Counted from the first letter of the stretch, positions 31,791 through 40,970 are shown. The stretch is DNA of 54,384 nt from Streptacidiphilus carbonis (GCF_000787775.1 NZ_BBPM01000021.1:65332-119715); one strand, 5' to 3'. Made by a program: numbers and translations. Notes: generated by a model not told the origin, from the letters alone.

Positions 31791-32453
31791 ATGCGGATTC
31801 TGATCGTGGAGGACGAGCCGCTGCTGGCCCGTACGGTCGCTGCGGGGCTGCGTGAGGAGGCCATGGCCGTGGACGTCGCCGGCGACGGCGCCGAGGCGCT
31901 GGAGCGGCTGGCCGTCCACGACTACGACGTGGTGGTGCTGGACCGGGATCTGCCGGGCGTGCACGGGGACGAGGTGTGCCGGCAGCTGACCCGGTCGGGA
32001 GCGACCTGCCGGATCCTGATGCTGACCGCGGCCCGGAGCCTGGACGACACCGTCGCCGGCTTCGGGCTGGGCGCCGACGACTATCTGGCCAAGCCGTTCC
32101 GGTTCCCCGAACTCGTGGTGCGCATCCGCGCCCTGTGCCGTCGGGGGCCCAATGGCAGGCCGGTCGCCCTTGAGGCAGCCGGCGTGCGACTGGACCCGCA
32201 CCGTCGCGAGGTGGTCCGCGAGGGGCGTGAGATCCGCCTGACCCGCAAGGAGTTCGGCGTCCTGGAGCTGCTGCTGGCGGCCGACGGCGGCGTCGTCAGC
32301 GCGGAGCAGCTGCTGGAGAAGGCATGGGACGAGAACGCGGACCCGTTCACCAGCGCCGTGCGGATCACGATCTACTGGCTGCGACGCAAGCTGGGGGATC
32401 CACCGCTGATCCACACCGAACCCGGAGTCGGCTACCGGCTGGCGGACCGGTGA
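31791..32453 (+). CDS. OmpR/PhoB-family response regulator
   Basis: The 220-residue product has a receiver with phospho-acceptor Asp51 (VVVLDRDLPG) and switch Lys101 (YLAKPFRF), then a winged-helix domain ending LIHTEPGVGYRLADR. The start follows an AGGAGGGG stretch. It overlaps the kinase gene by 4 bp (GTGA). The genes downstream are the kinase and a small secreted protein, so the regulon may include an envelope function. Confidence 0.94.
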   Translation: MRILIVEDEPLLARTVAAGLREEAMAVDVAGDGAEALERLAVHDYDVVVLDRDLPGVHGDEVCRQLTRSGATCRILMLTAARSLDDTVAGFGLGADDYLAKPFRFPELVVRIRALCRRGPNGRPVALEAAGVRLDPHRREVVREGREIRLTRKEFGVLELLLAADGGVVSAEQLLEKAWDENADPFTSAVRITIYWLRRKLGDPPLIHTEPGVGYRLADR

Positions 32454-33562
32454 CCGCGCGTGGGGCCGGGCTGACCATCAGGACGCGGCTCACCCTGATC
32501 TACGGCGTCTCGTTCACGCTCGCGGTGACCCTGCTGTCGGTGGGGGTGTACCTGTTGACGTCGACCGTCCTGACCGCTGCGCCCACGCCCGCAGTGCCGG
32601 CGACGGGGCCGGCGGCCGGGTCCGGGCAAACCTCGGACACCTGGCACGGCGTGCTCCTGTCGGCTGTGGTCGCGCTGGTCTTCGGCATGGCCGTGGCGTC
32701 AGTCCTCGGCTGGACCGTCGCGGGCCGGATGCTCGCGCCGATCAGGCGGATCACCGCGGTCGCCCGAGAGACCGCCTCGCACGACCTGCAAGCACGGGTC
32801 GCGCTGGACGGTCCGCAGGACGAGATCAAGGAACTCGCCGACACCTTCGACACCATGCTGGCCCGGCTGGAGCGGACCTTCCAGGCCCAGCGCCGCTTCG
32901 CCGCCAACGCCTCGCACGAGCTGCTGACCCCGCTGACCATCAGCAGAACCCTCCTCGAAGTGGCCGCCGCCACACCAGGCAAGTGCGACGTGGGCGTCCT
33001 CACCGACACCCTGCTGGCCATCAACAGCCACAGCGAGCACCTGGTGGACACCCTGCTCGACCTGGCCCGCGCCGAGCACGGCATCGCCGCCGCCGTACCG
33101 GCGGATCTCGCCGCGGCCGCAGAGACGGCCCTGGCGGAGACCCGCGCCGAAGCGAAGGACCGGGACCTGGCGATCGAGGTGAGGTCCGCCCCGGTCCGCG
33201 TCGACGGAGATCCCGCGCTCCTCGAACGCCTCGCCGTCAACCTGCTGCGCAACGCCGTACGGCACAACCACGACGGCGGTCGGGTCCTGGTCCATGTCGT
33301 GTCGGACCAGGACGGACCGGTGCTCGCCGTGTCCAACACCGGCCCGGAGGTTCCGGCCGGCCTCGTCGACGGACTGTTCGAGCCGTTCGTCCGCGCTGCT
33401 CCCCGTACCCGGGGCAGCAGCCGGGACAGCCACGGACTCGGGATGGCGATCATCCGTGCGGTGACCGAGGCGCACCACGGCACCGTCACCGCGCAGGCCA
33501 ATCCGGGCGGCGGACTGACCGTCAGCGTCCGCTTCCCAGCGCCGTCGAGCACCGAACGCTGA
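32450..33562 (+). CDS. Sensor histidine kinase
   Basis: The 370-residue protein has TM1 at about 15-37, a very short extracytoplasmic loop of about 30 residues, TM2 at about 66-90 and a HAMP domain. Its H-box is FAANASHELLTPLTISRTLL (His156); the N-box is NLLRNAVRHN and the G2 box HGLGMAII. The short sensor loop is typical of intramembrane-sensing-type kinases that respond to membrane stress. The GTG start is coupled to the response regulator stop. Confidence 0.93.
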   Translation: MTARGAGLTIRTRLTLIYGVSFTLAVTLLSVGVYLLTSTVLTAAPTPAVPATGPAAGSGQTSDTWHGVLLSAVVALVFGMAVASVLGWTVAGRMLAPIRRITAVARETASHDLQARVALDGPQDEIKELADTFDTMLARLERTFQAQRRFAANASHELLTPLTISRTLLEVAAATPGKCDVGVLTDTLLAINSHSEHLVDTLLDLARAEHGIAAAVPADLAAAAETALAETRAEAKDRDLAIEVRSAPVRVDGDPALLERLAVNLLRNAVRHNHDGGRVLVHVVSDQDGPVLAVSNTGPEVPAGLVDGLFEPFVRAAPRTRGSSRDSHGLGMAIIRAVTEAHHGTVTAQANPGGGLTVSVRFPAPSSTER

Positions 33563-33831
33563 CGCGGCGCAGGGCGCAGGCGTCCACTCGGGGCGGGTTG
33601 GCGGCAGCGCTGGCGGTGCTGCCCTGGATGCGCGCGTCCGGGTCGGGGCGGGTGGCACGGCCGACCCGATGGTGCGTCATGTCAGTTCATATTCGGGGGT
33701 CCATATCGATGACGCAGGCCGTCGGAGCGGCACCGAACGCGGACGAAACCCCGGCGCTGACTGAATGGGTCCACCAGGGCGGAACGCGCCGTCCCGGTGG
33801 ACCTCGGTCCCGCAGTGAAGGGAAGTACGAA

Positions 33832-34071
33832 ATGAGCAAGATCAAGCGCAGGGCGGCGGTCGCAGGCGGTGCCGTGCTGGTCAGCGTGCTGGCCGGGGCG
33901 GGTGCCGTCTACGCCGCGTCCCCCGGCGGCAGCCACGGCTGCGGCTCGGGCACGTCGTTGACCAAGGCGGTCGGACCGAACGGCAGCACCGCGAGCGACG
34001 CCAAGGGCGCCTCGGACGGCGGACCGCTGTGCGTCGCACCGGTCGCCCCACTGGCTCCCGTCTCCCGCTGA
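33832..34071 (+). CDS. Small secreted protein
   Basis: The 79-residue product has a signal sequence (KIKRRAAVAGGAVLVSVLAG followed by AGAVYA) and a short mature part of about 50 residues rich in Gly/Ser/Pro with two cysteines (HGCGSG and GPLCVAP) that may form a disulfide. The ATG follows GAAGGGAAG by 8 bp. It lies 269 bp behind the histidine kinase; the gap holds no gene. A strong terminator follows. It has no recognisable family and could be a substrate or signal of the two-component system. Confidence 0.7.
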   Translation: MSKIKRRAAVAGGAVLVSVLAGAGAVYAASPGGSHGCGSGTSLTKAVGPNGSTASDAKGASDGGPLCVAPVAPLAPVSR

Positions 34072-34078
34072 CGGACCG

Positions 34079-34107
34079 ACGCGGCGCCGGGTCCCCCGGC
34101 GCCGCGT
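34079..34107 (+). terminator. Terminator after the small secreted protein
   Basis: A 13-bp perfect stem (ACGCGGCGCCGGG with its complement) and a 3-nt loop begin 7 bp after the stop. Confidence 0.85.
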
Positions 34108-34214
34108 CCCTTGGGGGTTTCCGTGAATCTCTGACGGTTCGGGGCGAGCACAGGTGAGGGGCCCGTCTCCCGGTCGTGGTGGGAGACCAGTACCCGCCGT
34201 GGGACGATGGGCGG

Positions 34215-34673
34215 GTGCTGTTGCGTATCGAAGGCTACGACCTGCCGGGACGTCACTGCGGACCCGGACCGGACTTCCCCGGGGCCGGGAACGTCCACGT
34301 CGCCGTGCAGCGCAAGGACAAGCCGGGCGAGCTGCTGGACCTGCAGCCGGGCGACGCGGACGCGGTGTCGTGGGATCTGGAGTGCGAGCCGTTCACCGAC
34401 TCGGAGGGCCTGCTGACGCTGCGCGGCCGCTACATCCAGAACCGGTTGGGCGGCCGTTTCGTCTACCTGTCCTGGGGCGAGGTGGGCACGGACGGCGGCT
34501 TCCGGATGTTCCGCCGGGCCAAGCTGCTGCTGTCCGGCGTCGAGCCGGACGTCATGGCCGCGGCGGCCGGGACCGGCCTGCTGCTCGCGAGGGTCCGGAT
34601 GGCCGACGCCAAGGGCAACCCGGTCTGCGCCAGGCCCGACGTGGAGTGGAGCGCGCCGCACACCGCAGCCTGA
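34215..34673 (+). CDS. DUF5990-family protein
   Basis: The 152-residue product starts with LLRIEGYDLPGRHCGPGPDF and continues VHVAVQRKDKPGELLDLQPGDA, followed by a domain ending LLLARVRMADAKGNPVCARP. This matches the small actinobacterial family I recall as DUF5990, function unknown. I choose the GTG at 34215 because the conserved domain begins there; a GTG at 34176 would add 13 residues. It is a single gene between terminators. Confidence 0.7.
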   Translation: MLLRIEGYDLPGRHCGPGPDFPGAGNVHVAVQRKDKPGELLDLQPGDADAVSWDLECEPFTDSEGLLTLRGRYIQNRLGGRFVYLSWGEVGTDGGFRMFRRAKLLLSGVEPDVMAAAAGTGLLLARVRMADAKGNPVCARPDVEWSAPHTAA

Positions 34674-34716
34674 CCAGCCGCCAGGTGTGCGCAGCCGCTC
34701 ACCGGGGTTCCTGGTC

Positions 34717-34929
34717 TTACCGGGGGAGGTCGGCGGTCTCGATGGTCCAGTCGCCGATGGGGACGATGTCGCCGTACTTGTAGGGGATCTGGATGCTGTA
34801 GGCGGGGCGTCCTTCGATCGTCTCGATCTGGTAGGCGTGCAGGCCGGTGCCGTTACGGGGATCGACGATCAGGTGGTGCGGGATGCCCACGGCCGGATAG
34901 CCGCGCATCTTGGCGACATAGTCGTTCCG
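34717..34929 (-). pseudogene. 3' remnant of a Uma2-family (DUF820) nuclease-like gene
   Basis: The minus-strand frame reads YVAKMRGYPAVGIPHHLIVD, then YKYGDIVPIGDWTIETADLP and a stop. It matches the C-terminal 70 residues of actinobacterial Uma2 proteins (restriction-endonuclease-like fold). The preceding PD-(D/E)xK half is absent, and the sequence upstream is Arg-rich noise antisense to the VOC gene. The family is abundant and often fragmentary in streptomycetes. Confidence 0.8.
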
Positions 34930-34992
34930 CTGTCGGCGGAGGCCGGGCCCGGCCGAGCGGACCCGGCCTGGTGAGCGGCCTACGCTGGGGGT

Positions 34993-35334
34993 ATGGCACT
35001 CGACCTTTTCGCAGGCATCCCGGTCACCGACTACACAGCTGCCCTGGCCTGGTACGAGAGGCTGCTCGGCACTCCACCGACCTTCTTTCCGCACGACACG
35101 GAGGCGGTCTGGGGACTCGCGGAACACCGCTACCTGTACATCGTGCAGCGGCCGGACGGGGCGGGAAGCGCGATGCACACCGTCATCGTTGACGACATCG
35201 ACACCCGGATCGCCCAGATGGCCGAGCGCGGACTGGAGCCGACGACCCGTCAGAGCTATCCGGAGGGCATGTGCAAGTTCACCTTCCACGATCCGGACGG
35301 CAACGAGATCGGGTTCGGCGGGGTCTCGCCCTGA
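34993..35334 (+). CDS. VOC-superfamily (glyoxalase/bleomycin-resistance-like) protein
   Basis: The 113-residue product has one VOC module: MALDLFAGIPVTDYTAALAW, then LLGTPPTFFPHDTEAVWGLA, MHTVIVDDIDTRIAQM and FHDPDGNEIGFGG. The DPDGNEI block carries the C-terminal metal-binding glutamate. The ATG follows TGGGGGT. It runs divergently over the Uma2 remnant. The substrate is unknown. Confidence 0.9.
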   Translation: MALDLFAGIPVTDYTAALAWYERLLGTPPTFFPHDTEAVWGLAEHRYLYIVQRPDGAGSAMHTVIVDDIDTRIAQMAERGLEPTTRQSYPEGMCKFTFHDPDGNEIGFGGVSP

Positions 35335-35355
35335 GCGGTAGCGCTGGGCACGGAA

Positions 35356-35385
35356 ACCGCCCCGACCGGTGCCGGCCGGGGCGGT
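35356..35385. terminator. Bidirectional terminator between VOC and propeller genes
   Basis: Arms of 14 bp (ACCGCCCCGACCGG and a complement with one mismatch) around a TG loop lie between two convergent stops at 35334 and 35405. Confidence 0.75.
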
Positions 35386-35404
35386 CCGCACTGCGCGGTG
35401 GCCG

Positions 35405-36556
35405 CTACTGGGCCACGATGCCCTCGCCGCCGGCCGCGCCGGGCACGGTGACCGAGCCGACCGGGGTCAGCGAGCCGCCGGCGCCCACGCGGTACTCGTC
35501 CACGACGCCGCTCGCGCCGGTCTGGGCGTAGAGGTAGCGGCCGTCCGAGGAGGCCGCCGCGTCGACGGTTCCGCCGTCGGTGGCGGTGTTGCCGAGCGGG
35601 GTGAGGCTGCTGTGCGCACCGGTCGTGTAGCCGGAGAGGCTGCCGCTGCCCGCGTTGGAGGCGTACAGGTGGTTCCCGTCCCTGACGATCCAGCAGGTCG
35701 CGGCCTGCCCGGTGGCGGCGGGGGCGCCCAACGCCGTGACCCTGCCGTCGCGACCCACGGTGAAGGTCGCCACCGCGTTGCCGCCGGCCTCGGTGACCTG
35801 CAGCCGGCCCGCACTGTCGAACACGAAGCCGAAGGGCACGGCGCCGGGCTCGGTGTTCACCACCGGGGTGGCCGCAGGGGCTCCGGAGGCGCTCAGCCGG
35901 AACACGTCGATGCTGTTGGCGGCCGCCTTGGTGGTGACCACGAGCCGGGTGCCGTCCGGGGTGAAGGCGATCTCACCCGGCGTGTGGGTGAACTGGGGAG
36001 TGGCGGACGGGTCCAGTCCCAGGCCCCGGTTCCAGGAGGGGATGGAGACCAGTCGGTCACCGATCCGCACGAACCCCTGCACCGAGCCGCCGCCCAGGGC
36101 GTTGGCGACGTAGACCAGGTTGCCGTGGACGGCGACGCTGACCGGGAAGGAACCCCCGGAGGCTATCTGCTGGGTGCGCCGGAGCCGGTCGCCGTGCACC
36201 GCGAACACGGTGACGGTGTTGCTTCCCGCGTTCACGGCGTAGAGCAACTGGTGCTCGCGGTCGTAGGCGAGCGAGCCCTGGGAGGCGAGGTGGTCCACGG
36301 CCGAGCCGGCCAGGACGCCGCCCAGGCCGCCGGTGGCATAGCTGCCCGCCGCGGTGAGGGAGCCGTCGGCGGCCCGGTCGTAGGCGACCACGGTGTTGCC
36401 GCCCGGGTTGTCGGTCTGCACGAAGACCGCGGAGCTGTGCGACCCGGTGTGGAACGGGGTGGCCGCGGAGGCGGGGGCGGCGAGCCCGACGGCGGCGGCG
36501 AGCGCGGCGCCGGCTGCGGCGGTGATCCGGGCGGTACGGGCGGGAGTCATCATCAA
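35405..36556 (-). CDS. Secreted lactonase-like beta-propeller protein
   Basis: The 383-residue product has a signal sequence (ITAAAGAALAAAVGLAAPASA). Seven-bladed-propeller repeats follow, of the type AVFVQTDNPGGNTVVAYDRAADG, QLLYAVNAGSNTVTVFAV and NLVYVANALGGGSVQGF, as in the 6-phosphogluconolactonase (PF10282) family. The export signal argues against a pentose-phosphate role; secreted relatives are of unknown function. Three ATGs in a row (36556, 36553, 36550) follow GGAG; the middle one has the best spacing. It is a monocistronic gene. Confidence 0.87.
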   Translation of the reverse strand: MMMTPARTARITAAAGAALAAAVGLAAPASAATPFHTGSHSSAVFVQTDNPGGNTVVAYDRAADGSLTAAGSYATGGLGGVLAGSAVDHLASQGSLAYDREHQLLYAVNAGSNTVTVFAVHGDRLRRTQQIASGGSFPVSVAVHGNLVYVANALGGGSVQGFVRIGDRLVSIPSWNRGLGLDPSATPQFTHTPGEIAFTPDGTRLVVTTKAAANSIDVFRLSASGAPAATPVVNTEPGAVPFGFVFDSAGRLQVTEAGGNAVATFTVGRDGRVTALGAPAATGQAATCWIVRDGNHLYASNAGSGSLSGYTTGAHSSLTPLGNTATDGGTVDAAASSDGRYLYAQTGASGVVDEYRVGAGGSLTPVGSVTVPGAAGGEGIVAQ

Positions 36557-36598
36557 TCTCCGTAGCTGGAACGGCAGTGTGGACTGACCGCAACGCTA

Positions 36599-36757
36599 GG
36601 TCGGATCAGGGCGTAGTATCGCGACAAATACGGCATATCGCATATCCGTTCGCGCCCCGTAAGGAGTCGACTCCGCATGACGACGTCATCCGCCGCACCG
36701 CGGCGGCGTCCACCTGCATCAGCCGGCGCCGCCGAGGCCCGGGACGGAGTCTCCTGA
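36599..36757 (+). other. Intergenic region with possible short ORF and palindromes
   Basis: A strong ribosome binding site (AAGGAG, 36661-36666) precedes an ATG at 36677 that opens a 26-codon frame (MTTSSAAPRRRPPASAG...) ending at 36757 inside the convergent membrane protein gene. GGAGTCGACTCC (36663-36674) is a 12-bp palindrome. AT-rich repeats (CGGCATATCGCATATCCG) upstream look like a promoter. This may be the intact start of a gene whose rest was deleted, or a small peptide. Confidence 0.35.
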
Positions 36758-38020
36758 CGGGCTGTCGGCTTCGGGCTCCCGGTCCAGGAACTCGATGACG
36801 GTGACGGCGAACAGCACGGCGAGCACGATGCCGACCACGACCCAGCCGGTGGGGTAGGACCACAACGCCAGGGTCAGGCCGCCGGCCGCGAGGGCGGTCC
36901 ACACCAGCCAGCGCTTCCAGCGGTGCACGAAACCGGGCACCGGTCCCAACCGCAGACCCATCTGCTCCCCGGCGTCGCGGGTGGCGCCGATACCCGCGGA
37001 CCAGAGCGACCGCAGCTGTGCTGCCCGGCGGCCGGGCCCGGAGAGCCAGGCGCCTAGGGCGACGGCGATGCCCAGCACCGCGACCGAGCGCACCGCGGTG
37101 CGCAGGAAGCGCACCAGCTGGTCGAAGACGGCGGCTGCGGCGTCGGAGGCGACCGTGGCCGGAAGTCTGTCCAGGTAGATCGCGCGCCCGACCACCAGGC
37201 CCAGGCCGAGCAGCAGCGCCCCGGCGGCGACCAGCACGGCGGCGGTGACCAATGCCCGACGCCTGCGCCGGGCCAGCCAGACCGCGAGTGCGGCCAGCAG
37301 GACGGTGAGTACGCCGAGCCAGTCGCCGAGCAGCTGCAGCAGCCGGAACCCGGTCCTGGCGGCGCTGATGTGTTCGGCGTCGAAGACGGTGAAGGAGGTG
37401 TGCACGGTGGGGATCTTCGCGGCGATGGTCACCCCGGAGTCGACCAGTCGCTGCTTGACCTGGTCGATGACGGGTGCGAGGTCGATGGTGACGCTGTTGT
37501 CGGTCAGCCGCACCGCGCCGCCGCCCTTGCCGGTGAGGGCCTTGACCATGCTGGTGTGGATGCGACGGTTGGCGTCGGTCCAGAAGGTCCGGAACCAGCT
37601 GCTGGAGACGACCGCCAGCGTCTGCTTCTGGACGAAGCCGGCCAGTGCGCTCTCGATGGGCGTGCCCAGCCGTCCCAAGGCCCGGGTCAGCAGCGGCCGG
37701 TCGGTCGGCGCCACCTGCTCCAGCAGGGTGTTCAGGTCAAGGTGCTGGGAGACTGCTGTGCCGGCCCGGGCGGCGATCGCCTCCTGGACCGCCGGGCTCT
37801 CCACCAGCGGACCCATGGTGGCGACGTAGCGGTCGGTGTCACCCATGATGCTCGCGGTCCAGGAGGCGACCACCGCCAGCGGCGTCAGGATGAGCACCAG
37901 CGCCAGCAGGATCCCTGCTCCGGTCGAACGCAGCCGGTGGTGCGGACGGGAGAGCTCGGCCACCTGGTGCCGCAGCCGATCGAGCTCCGCCTCGTCAGCG
38001 CGTCCGGGTTGCCCGTCCAC
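36719..38020 (-). CDS. Integral membrane protein of unknown function
   Basis: The 433-residue protein has TM1 at about 35-55 (GILLALVLILTPLAVVASW), a large extracytoplasmic domain of about 160 residues (VATMGPLVESPAVQEAIAAR through FDAEHISAARTGFRLLQ) and four or five further hydrophobic segments. The C-terminal half holds those segments with Arg-rich loops, and the tail is acidic. The pattern (TM, extracellular helical domain, multi-TM) is frequent in streptomycetes, but the function is unknown. The gene stands alone. The start is the ATG at 38020, with GAGGGCACCGTGG upstream. Confidence 0.8.
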   Translation of the reverse strand: MDGQPGRADEAELDRLRHQVAELSRPHHRLRSTGAGILLALVLILTPLAVVASWTASIMGDTDRYVATMGPLVESPAVQEAIAARAGTAVSQHLDLNTLLEQVAPTDRPLLTRALGRLGTPIESALAGFVQKQTLAVVSSSWFRTFWTDANRRIHTSMVKALTGKGGGAVRLTDNSVTIDLAPVIDQVKQRLVDSGVTIAAKIPTVHTSFTVFDAEHISAARTGFRLLQLLGDWLGVLTVLLAALAVWLARRRRRALVTAAVLVAAGALLLGLGLVVGRAIYLDRLPATVASDAAAAVFDQLVRFLRTAVRSVAVLGIAVALGAWLSGPGRRAAQLRSLWSAGIGATRDAGEQMGLRLGPVPGFVHRWKRWLVWTALAAGGLTLALWSYPTGWVVVGIVLAVLFAVTVIEFLDREPEADSPSGDSVPGLGGAG

Positions 38021-38458
38021 GGTGCCCTCCGATCCGTCGTCGTACCCGGCAGAGATCCAGTCAACGGGCCCGTACCGGAAGCAGCGAGCGGGGTTGACCC
38101 GTTGGGAGATCCTGCTGACGGACCGTTTCAGTGGGTGCTGAAGCCGACGATCGCGGCGACCGGTGCAGCCAGGAGGACGAACGCGACTGCCAGCAGCGGC
38201 CGCACGGGCGCGTGGCAGCGTGACCGGAAGGGCATCGCCGAGCCCGAGCTGATGGTTCCCCAGGGCATGGCCCTGTTCGGCCGCCTGAGCGGGTCGCCGT
38301 CAACACGGCCTCGGGTCGGCCGCCGTCCACCGGACGGAGCACTCGGATGGTCGGCGCGGCCCGGTCCCGCGAGAGTGGCCGGGAGTGCCGCAGTGCGCGG
38401 CACCGCACCATGGTCCGGTCGGTCGCAACGCCGGAAGGCCGGGAAAGGGGAGCTGGAC
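38021..38458. other. Intergenic region with a possible 35-codon membrane peptide
   Basis: Between the membrane protein gene and the alkyl sulfatase there is one candidate small gene on the minus strand, 38128-38235. It would encode MPFRSRCHAPVRPLLAVAF followed by VLLAAPVAAIVGFSTH, a basic start and one transmembrane helix. Its ribosome binding site is weak. The rest carries the sulfatase promoter; I see no clear consensus. Confidence 0.4.
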
Positions 38459-40354
38459 ATGGCCCAGGACGACCGGTCGAAGGAAGCCCAGGCGGGGATC
38501 GCCGCCGGAAACGAAGCGGTACTCAAGCAGTACCCCTTCGAGGACACCAGCGACTTCGACGATGCCGCCCGGGGCCTGCTGGGCACCCTGGAGGACGGAC
38601 TCATCCCCGGTGCCGACGGGAAGCCGGTGTGGGACCTGAACGCCTATGCCTTCCTGGACCAGGACTGCCCGCCCACCGCCAACCCCAGCCTGTGGCGCCA
38701 GAGCCGGCTCTCCTCCGGTCACGGCCTGTTCGAGGTCGTCGAGGGCATCTACCAGATCCGCGGGTTCGACCTGTCCAACATGACGGTGGTCGAGGGCGAG
38801 CGCGGGGTCCTGGTCATCGACCCGCTGATCTCCACCGAGACCGCAGCGGCGGCTCTGGCCCTGTACCGCGCCCACCGCGGCGACCGGCCGGTGACCGCGG
38901 TGCTGTACACGCACAGCCATGTGGACCATTTCGGCGGCGTCAAGGGCGTGGTCAGTGACGAGGACGTGGCCGGCGGGATCCCGGTCATCGCTCCCGAGGG
39001 CTTCCTGGAGCACGCGGTCCGCGAGAACGTCTACGCGGGCACCGCGATGGCCAGGCGTGCCGCGTACATGTACGGCGCGGCCCTGCCCACCGGTCCGCAG
39101 GGACAGATCGGCACCGGTCTGGGCCAGACCACCTCCACCGGCACGGTGAGTCTGATCCCGCCCACGCTCACGGTCACCCGTACCGGGCACACCGAGACGG
39201 TCGACGGCATCCGCATGGTCTTCCAGCTGACCCCGGGCACCGAGGCCCCGGCCGAGCTGAACATCCACTTCCCGGACCGGTCCGCGCTGTGCATGGCCGA
39301 GAACGCCACCCACAACCTGCACAACCTGCTGACCCTGCGCGGCGCGGAGGTCCGCGACCCCCGGGTCTGGGCGCGCTACCTGGCCGAGGCGGTCGAGCTG
39401 TTCCTGGACGGTACCGACGTCGCCTTCGCCTCCCACCACTGGCCGGTGTGGGGTCGGGAGCGGGTCCAGGAGTTCCTGTCCGAGCAGCGTGACACCTACG
39501 CCTATCTGCACGACCAGACCTTGCGCATGCTCAACCAGGGGCTGACCGGATCGGAGATCGCCGAGCGGATGCAGATGCCGCCGGCCCTGGAGCGCGCCTG
39601 GCACACCCACGGCTACTACGGCTCGGTCAGTCACAACACCAAGGCTGTCTACCAGCGCTACCTGGGCTGGTTCGACGGCAATCCGGCCCACCTGTGGGAG
39701 CACCCTCCGGTCGAGGCGGCCACCCGCTACCTCGCCTTCATGGGCGGTTCCGACCAGGTGCTGCAGAGTGCCCGCAAGTCCTTCGCGGAGGGCGACTTCC
39801 GCTGGGTGGCCCAGGTGGTGAACCATGTGCTGTTCGCCGAACCCGACAACGCCGAGGCGCGCGGACTGCAATCGGACGCCCTGGAGCAGCTCGGCTACGG
39901 CAGTGAGAACGGTCCCTGGCGCAACTTCTTCCTGATGGGCGCTCTGGAACTGCGTCACGGCCCGGTCGGCACCCCGACCGTTGCCGCCTCGCCGGACCTG
40001 ATGGCCGCGCTGACGTTGGACCAGCTGTTCGACGCCCTCGCCATCCGGGTCGACGGCCCGCGCAGTTGGGACAAGACCATCACCGTGCGCTGGAACCTGG
40101 AAGGCGGCGAACGCATCACGATGCGTCTGCACAACGGCGTGCTGACACACGCCTTCGGTGACAGCAGGCCGGCCGGCGACCCGGATGTGGAGATCACCCT
40201 CGCTGAGGCCGACCTGCGGGCGGTCCTGCTCGGTGTGGTCCCGGCGGCGGATCTGACCGGGCGGGCGCGGGTCTCCGGCGACCCGGGCAGGCTGGCCGAA
40301 CTGCTGGGCTGTCTGAGCGCCCCCGACCCCGACTTCGCGATCGTCACTCCCTGA
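38459..40354 (+). CDS. Alkyl sulfatase (type III, SdsA1-like metallo-beta-lactamase-fold enzyme)
   Basis: The 631-residue product has the zinc motif HSHVDH (His152-His157) and further ligands around AENATHNLHN and ASHHWPVWG. A helical dimerisation domain follows (about 360-490, HDQTLRMLNQGLTGSEIAERM), then a C-terminal SCP2-like sterol-carrier domain (about 510-631, TVRWNLEGGERITMRLHNGV). This order is that of SdsA1-type sulfatases, which hydrolyse primary alkyl sulfates such as dodecyl sulfate. There is no signal peptide, so it is cytoplasmic. The ATG at 38459 follows AAGGGGAG by 7 bp. Confidence 0.93.
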   Translation: MAQDDRSKEAQAGIAAGNEAVLKQYPFEDTSDFDDAARGLLGTLEDGLIPGADGKPVWDLNAYAFLDQDCPPTANPSLWRQSRLSSGHGLFEVVEGIYQIRGFDLSNMTVVEGERGVLVIDPLISTETAAAALALYRAHRGDRPVTAVLYTHSHVDHFGGVKGVVSDEDVAGGIPVIAPEGFLEHAVRENVYAGTAMARRAAYMYGAALPTGPQGQIGTGLGQTTSTGTVSLIPPTLTVTRTGHTETVDGIRMVFQLTPGTEAPAELNIHFPDRSALCMAENATHNLHNLLTLRGAEVRDPRVWARYLAEAVELFLDGTDVAFASHHWPVWGRERVQEFLSEQRDTYAYLHDQTLRMLNQGLTGSEIAERMQMPPALERAWHTHGYYGSVSHNTKAVYQRYLGWFDGNPAHLWEHPPVEAATRYLAFMGGSDQVLQSARKSFAEGDFRWVAQVVNHVLFAEPDNAEARGLQSDALEQLGYGSENGPWRNFFLMGALELRHGPVGTPTVAASPDLMAALTLDQLFDALAIRVDGPRSWDKTITVRWNLEGGERITMRLHNGVLTHAFGDSRPAGDPDVEITLAEADLRAVLLGVVPAADLTGRARVSGDPGRLAELLGCLSAPDPDFAIVTP

Positions 40355-40399
40355 CGCCGGCCCCTCCACCTGTGGAAGTCGACCTGTGGTGAGGCGACA

Positions 40400-40431
40400 A
40401 CGTGCTGAGGCGGCCACGTGCTGAGGCGGCC
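40400..40431. repeat. 16-bp direct repeat, two copies
   Basis: ACGTGCTGAGGCGGCC occurs twice in tandem, preceded by a degenerate copy, in the spacer before the DUF6325 gene. It could be a regulator-binding repeat or a chance duplication. Confidence 0.75.
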
Positions 40432-40529
40432 GCGTGGGGATGCGACAGGCGAGTCCGGCCCCTAGGCTGCCCGATATAGGGGCTTTGTTCCTATTAGTGA
40501 TCGTCAATGAGCAGAAGGGCGGTACGCCG

Positions 40530-40970
40530 ATGCCAGACGGACTCAGGGCGGACACAGTCGGTCCGGTCGATGTGGCCGCCGTCGCGTTCCCGGGAAACCG
40601 GTTCAACGGCGACGTCGCCCCCGCGCTGCGGGAACTGCAGGACAGCGGGACCGTCCGGATCCTCGACCTGACCTTCGTCAGCAAGGGCGCCGACGGTTCG
40701 ACGGCGGTGGTGGAGCTGGAGGACGCGGGCCTGGCGGATGCCTTCGACAGGGTCGCGGTGCGCGAGTTCGACCTGCTCAGCGCGGAGGACCTGAACTCCG
40801 TGGCGGAGTCGCTGCCGGCGGAGTCCTCGGCCCTGGTGGTGGTCTGGGAGAACACCTGGGCCGCGCGCCTGACCGCCGCACTGCGCGGGTCGGGCGGCCA
40901 GGTCGCGCTGCTGGAACGCATTCCGCGCGACACGGTGGTCGCCGCGATCGAATCCCTGGAAGAGGAGTAG
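40530..40970 (+). CDS. DUF6325/DUF1269-like protein
   Basis: The 146-residue product starts at the ATG after AAGGGCGG and reads VDVAAVAFPGNRFNGDVAPAL, then ILDLTFVSKGADGS. Near the end ALVVVWENTWAARLTAALRGSGGQVALLERIP is characteristic. It has no membrane helix. I recall this family as DUF6325, usually encoded next to a SHOCT protein, as here (6-bp gap). Function unknown. Confidence 0.75.
   Translation: MPDGLRADTVGPVDVAAVAFPGNRFNGDVAPALRELQDSGTVRILDLTFVSKGADGSTAVVELEDAGLADAFDRVAVREFDLLSAEDLNSVAESLPAESSALVVVWENTWAARLTAALRGSGGQVALLERIPRDTVVAAIESLEEE

Noticed and set aside
40434-40529. Upstream extension of the DUF6325 gene
   Set aside because: The extension has a stray hydrophobic patch unlike the family and the ATG at 40530 has a better ribosome binding site.
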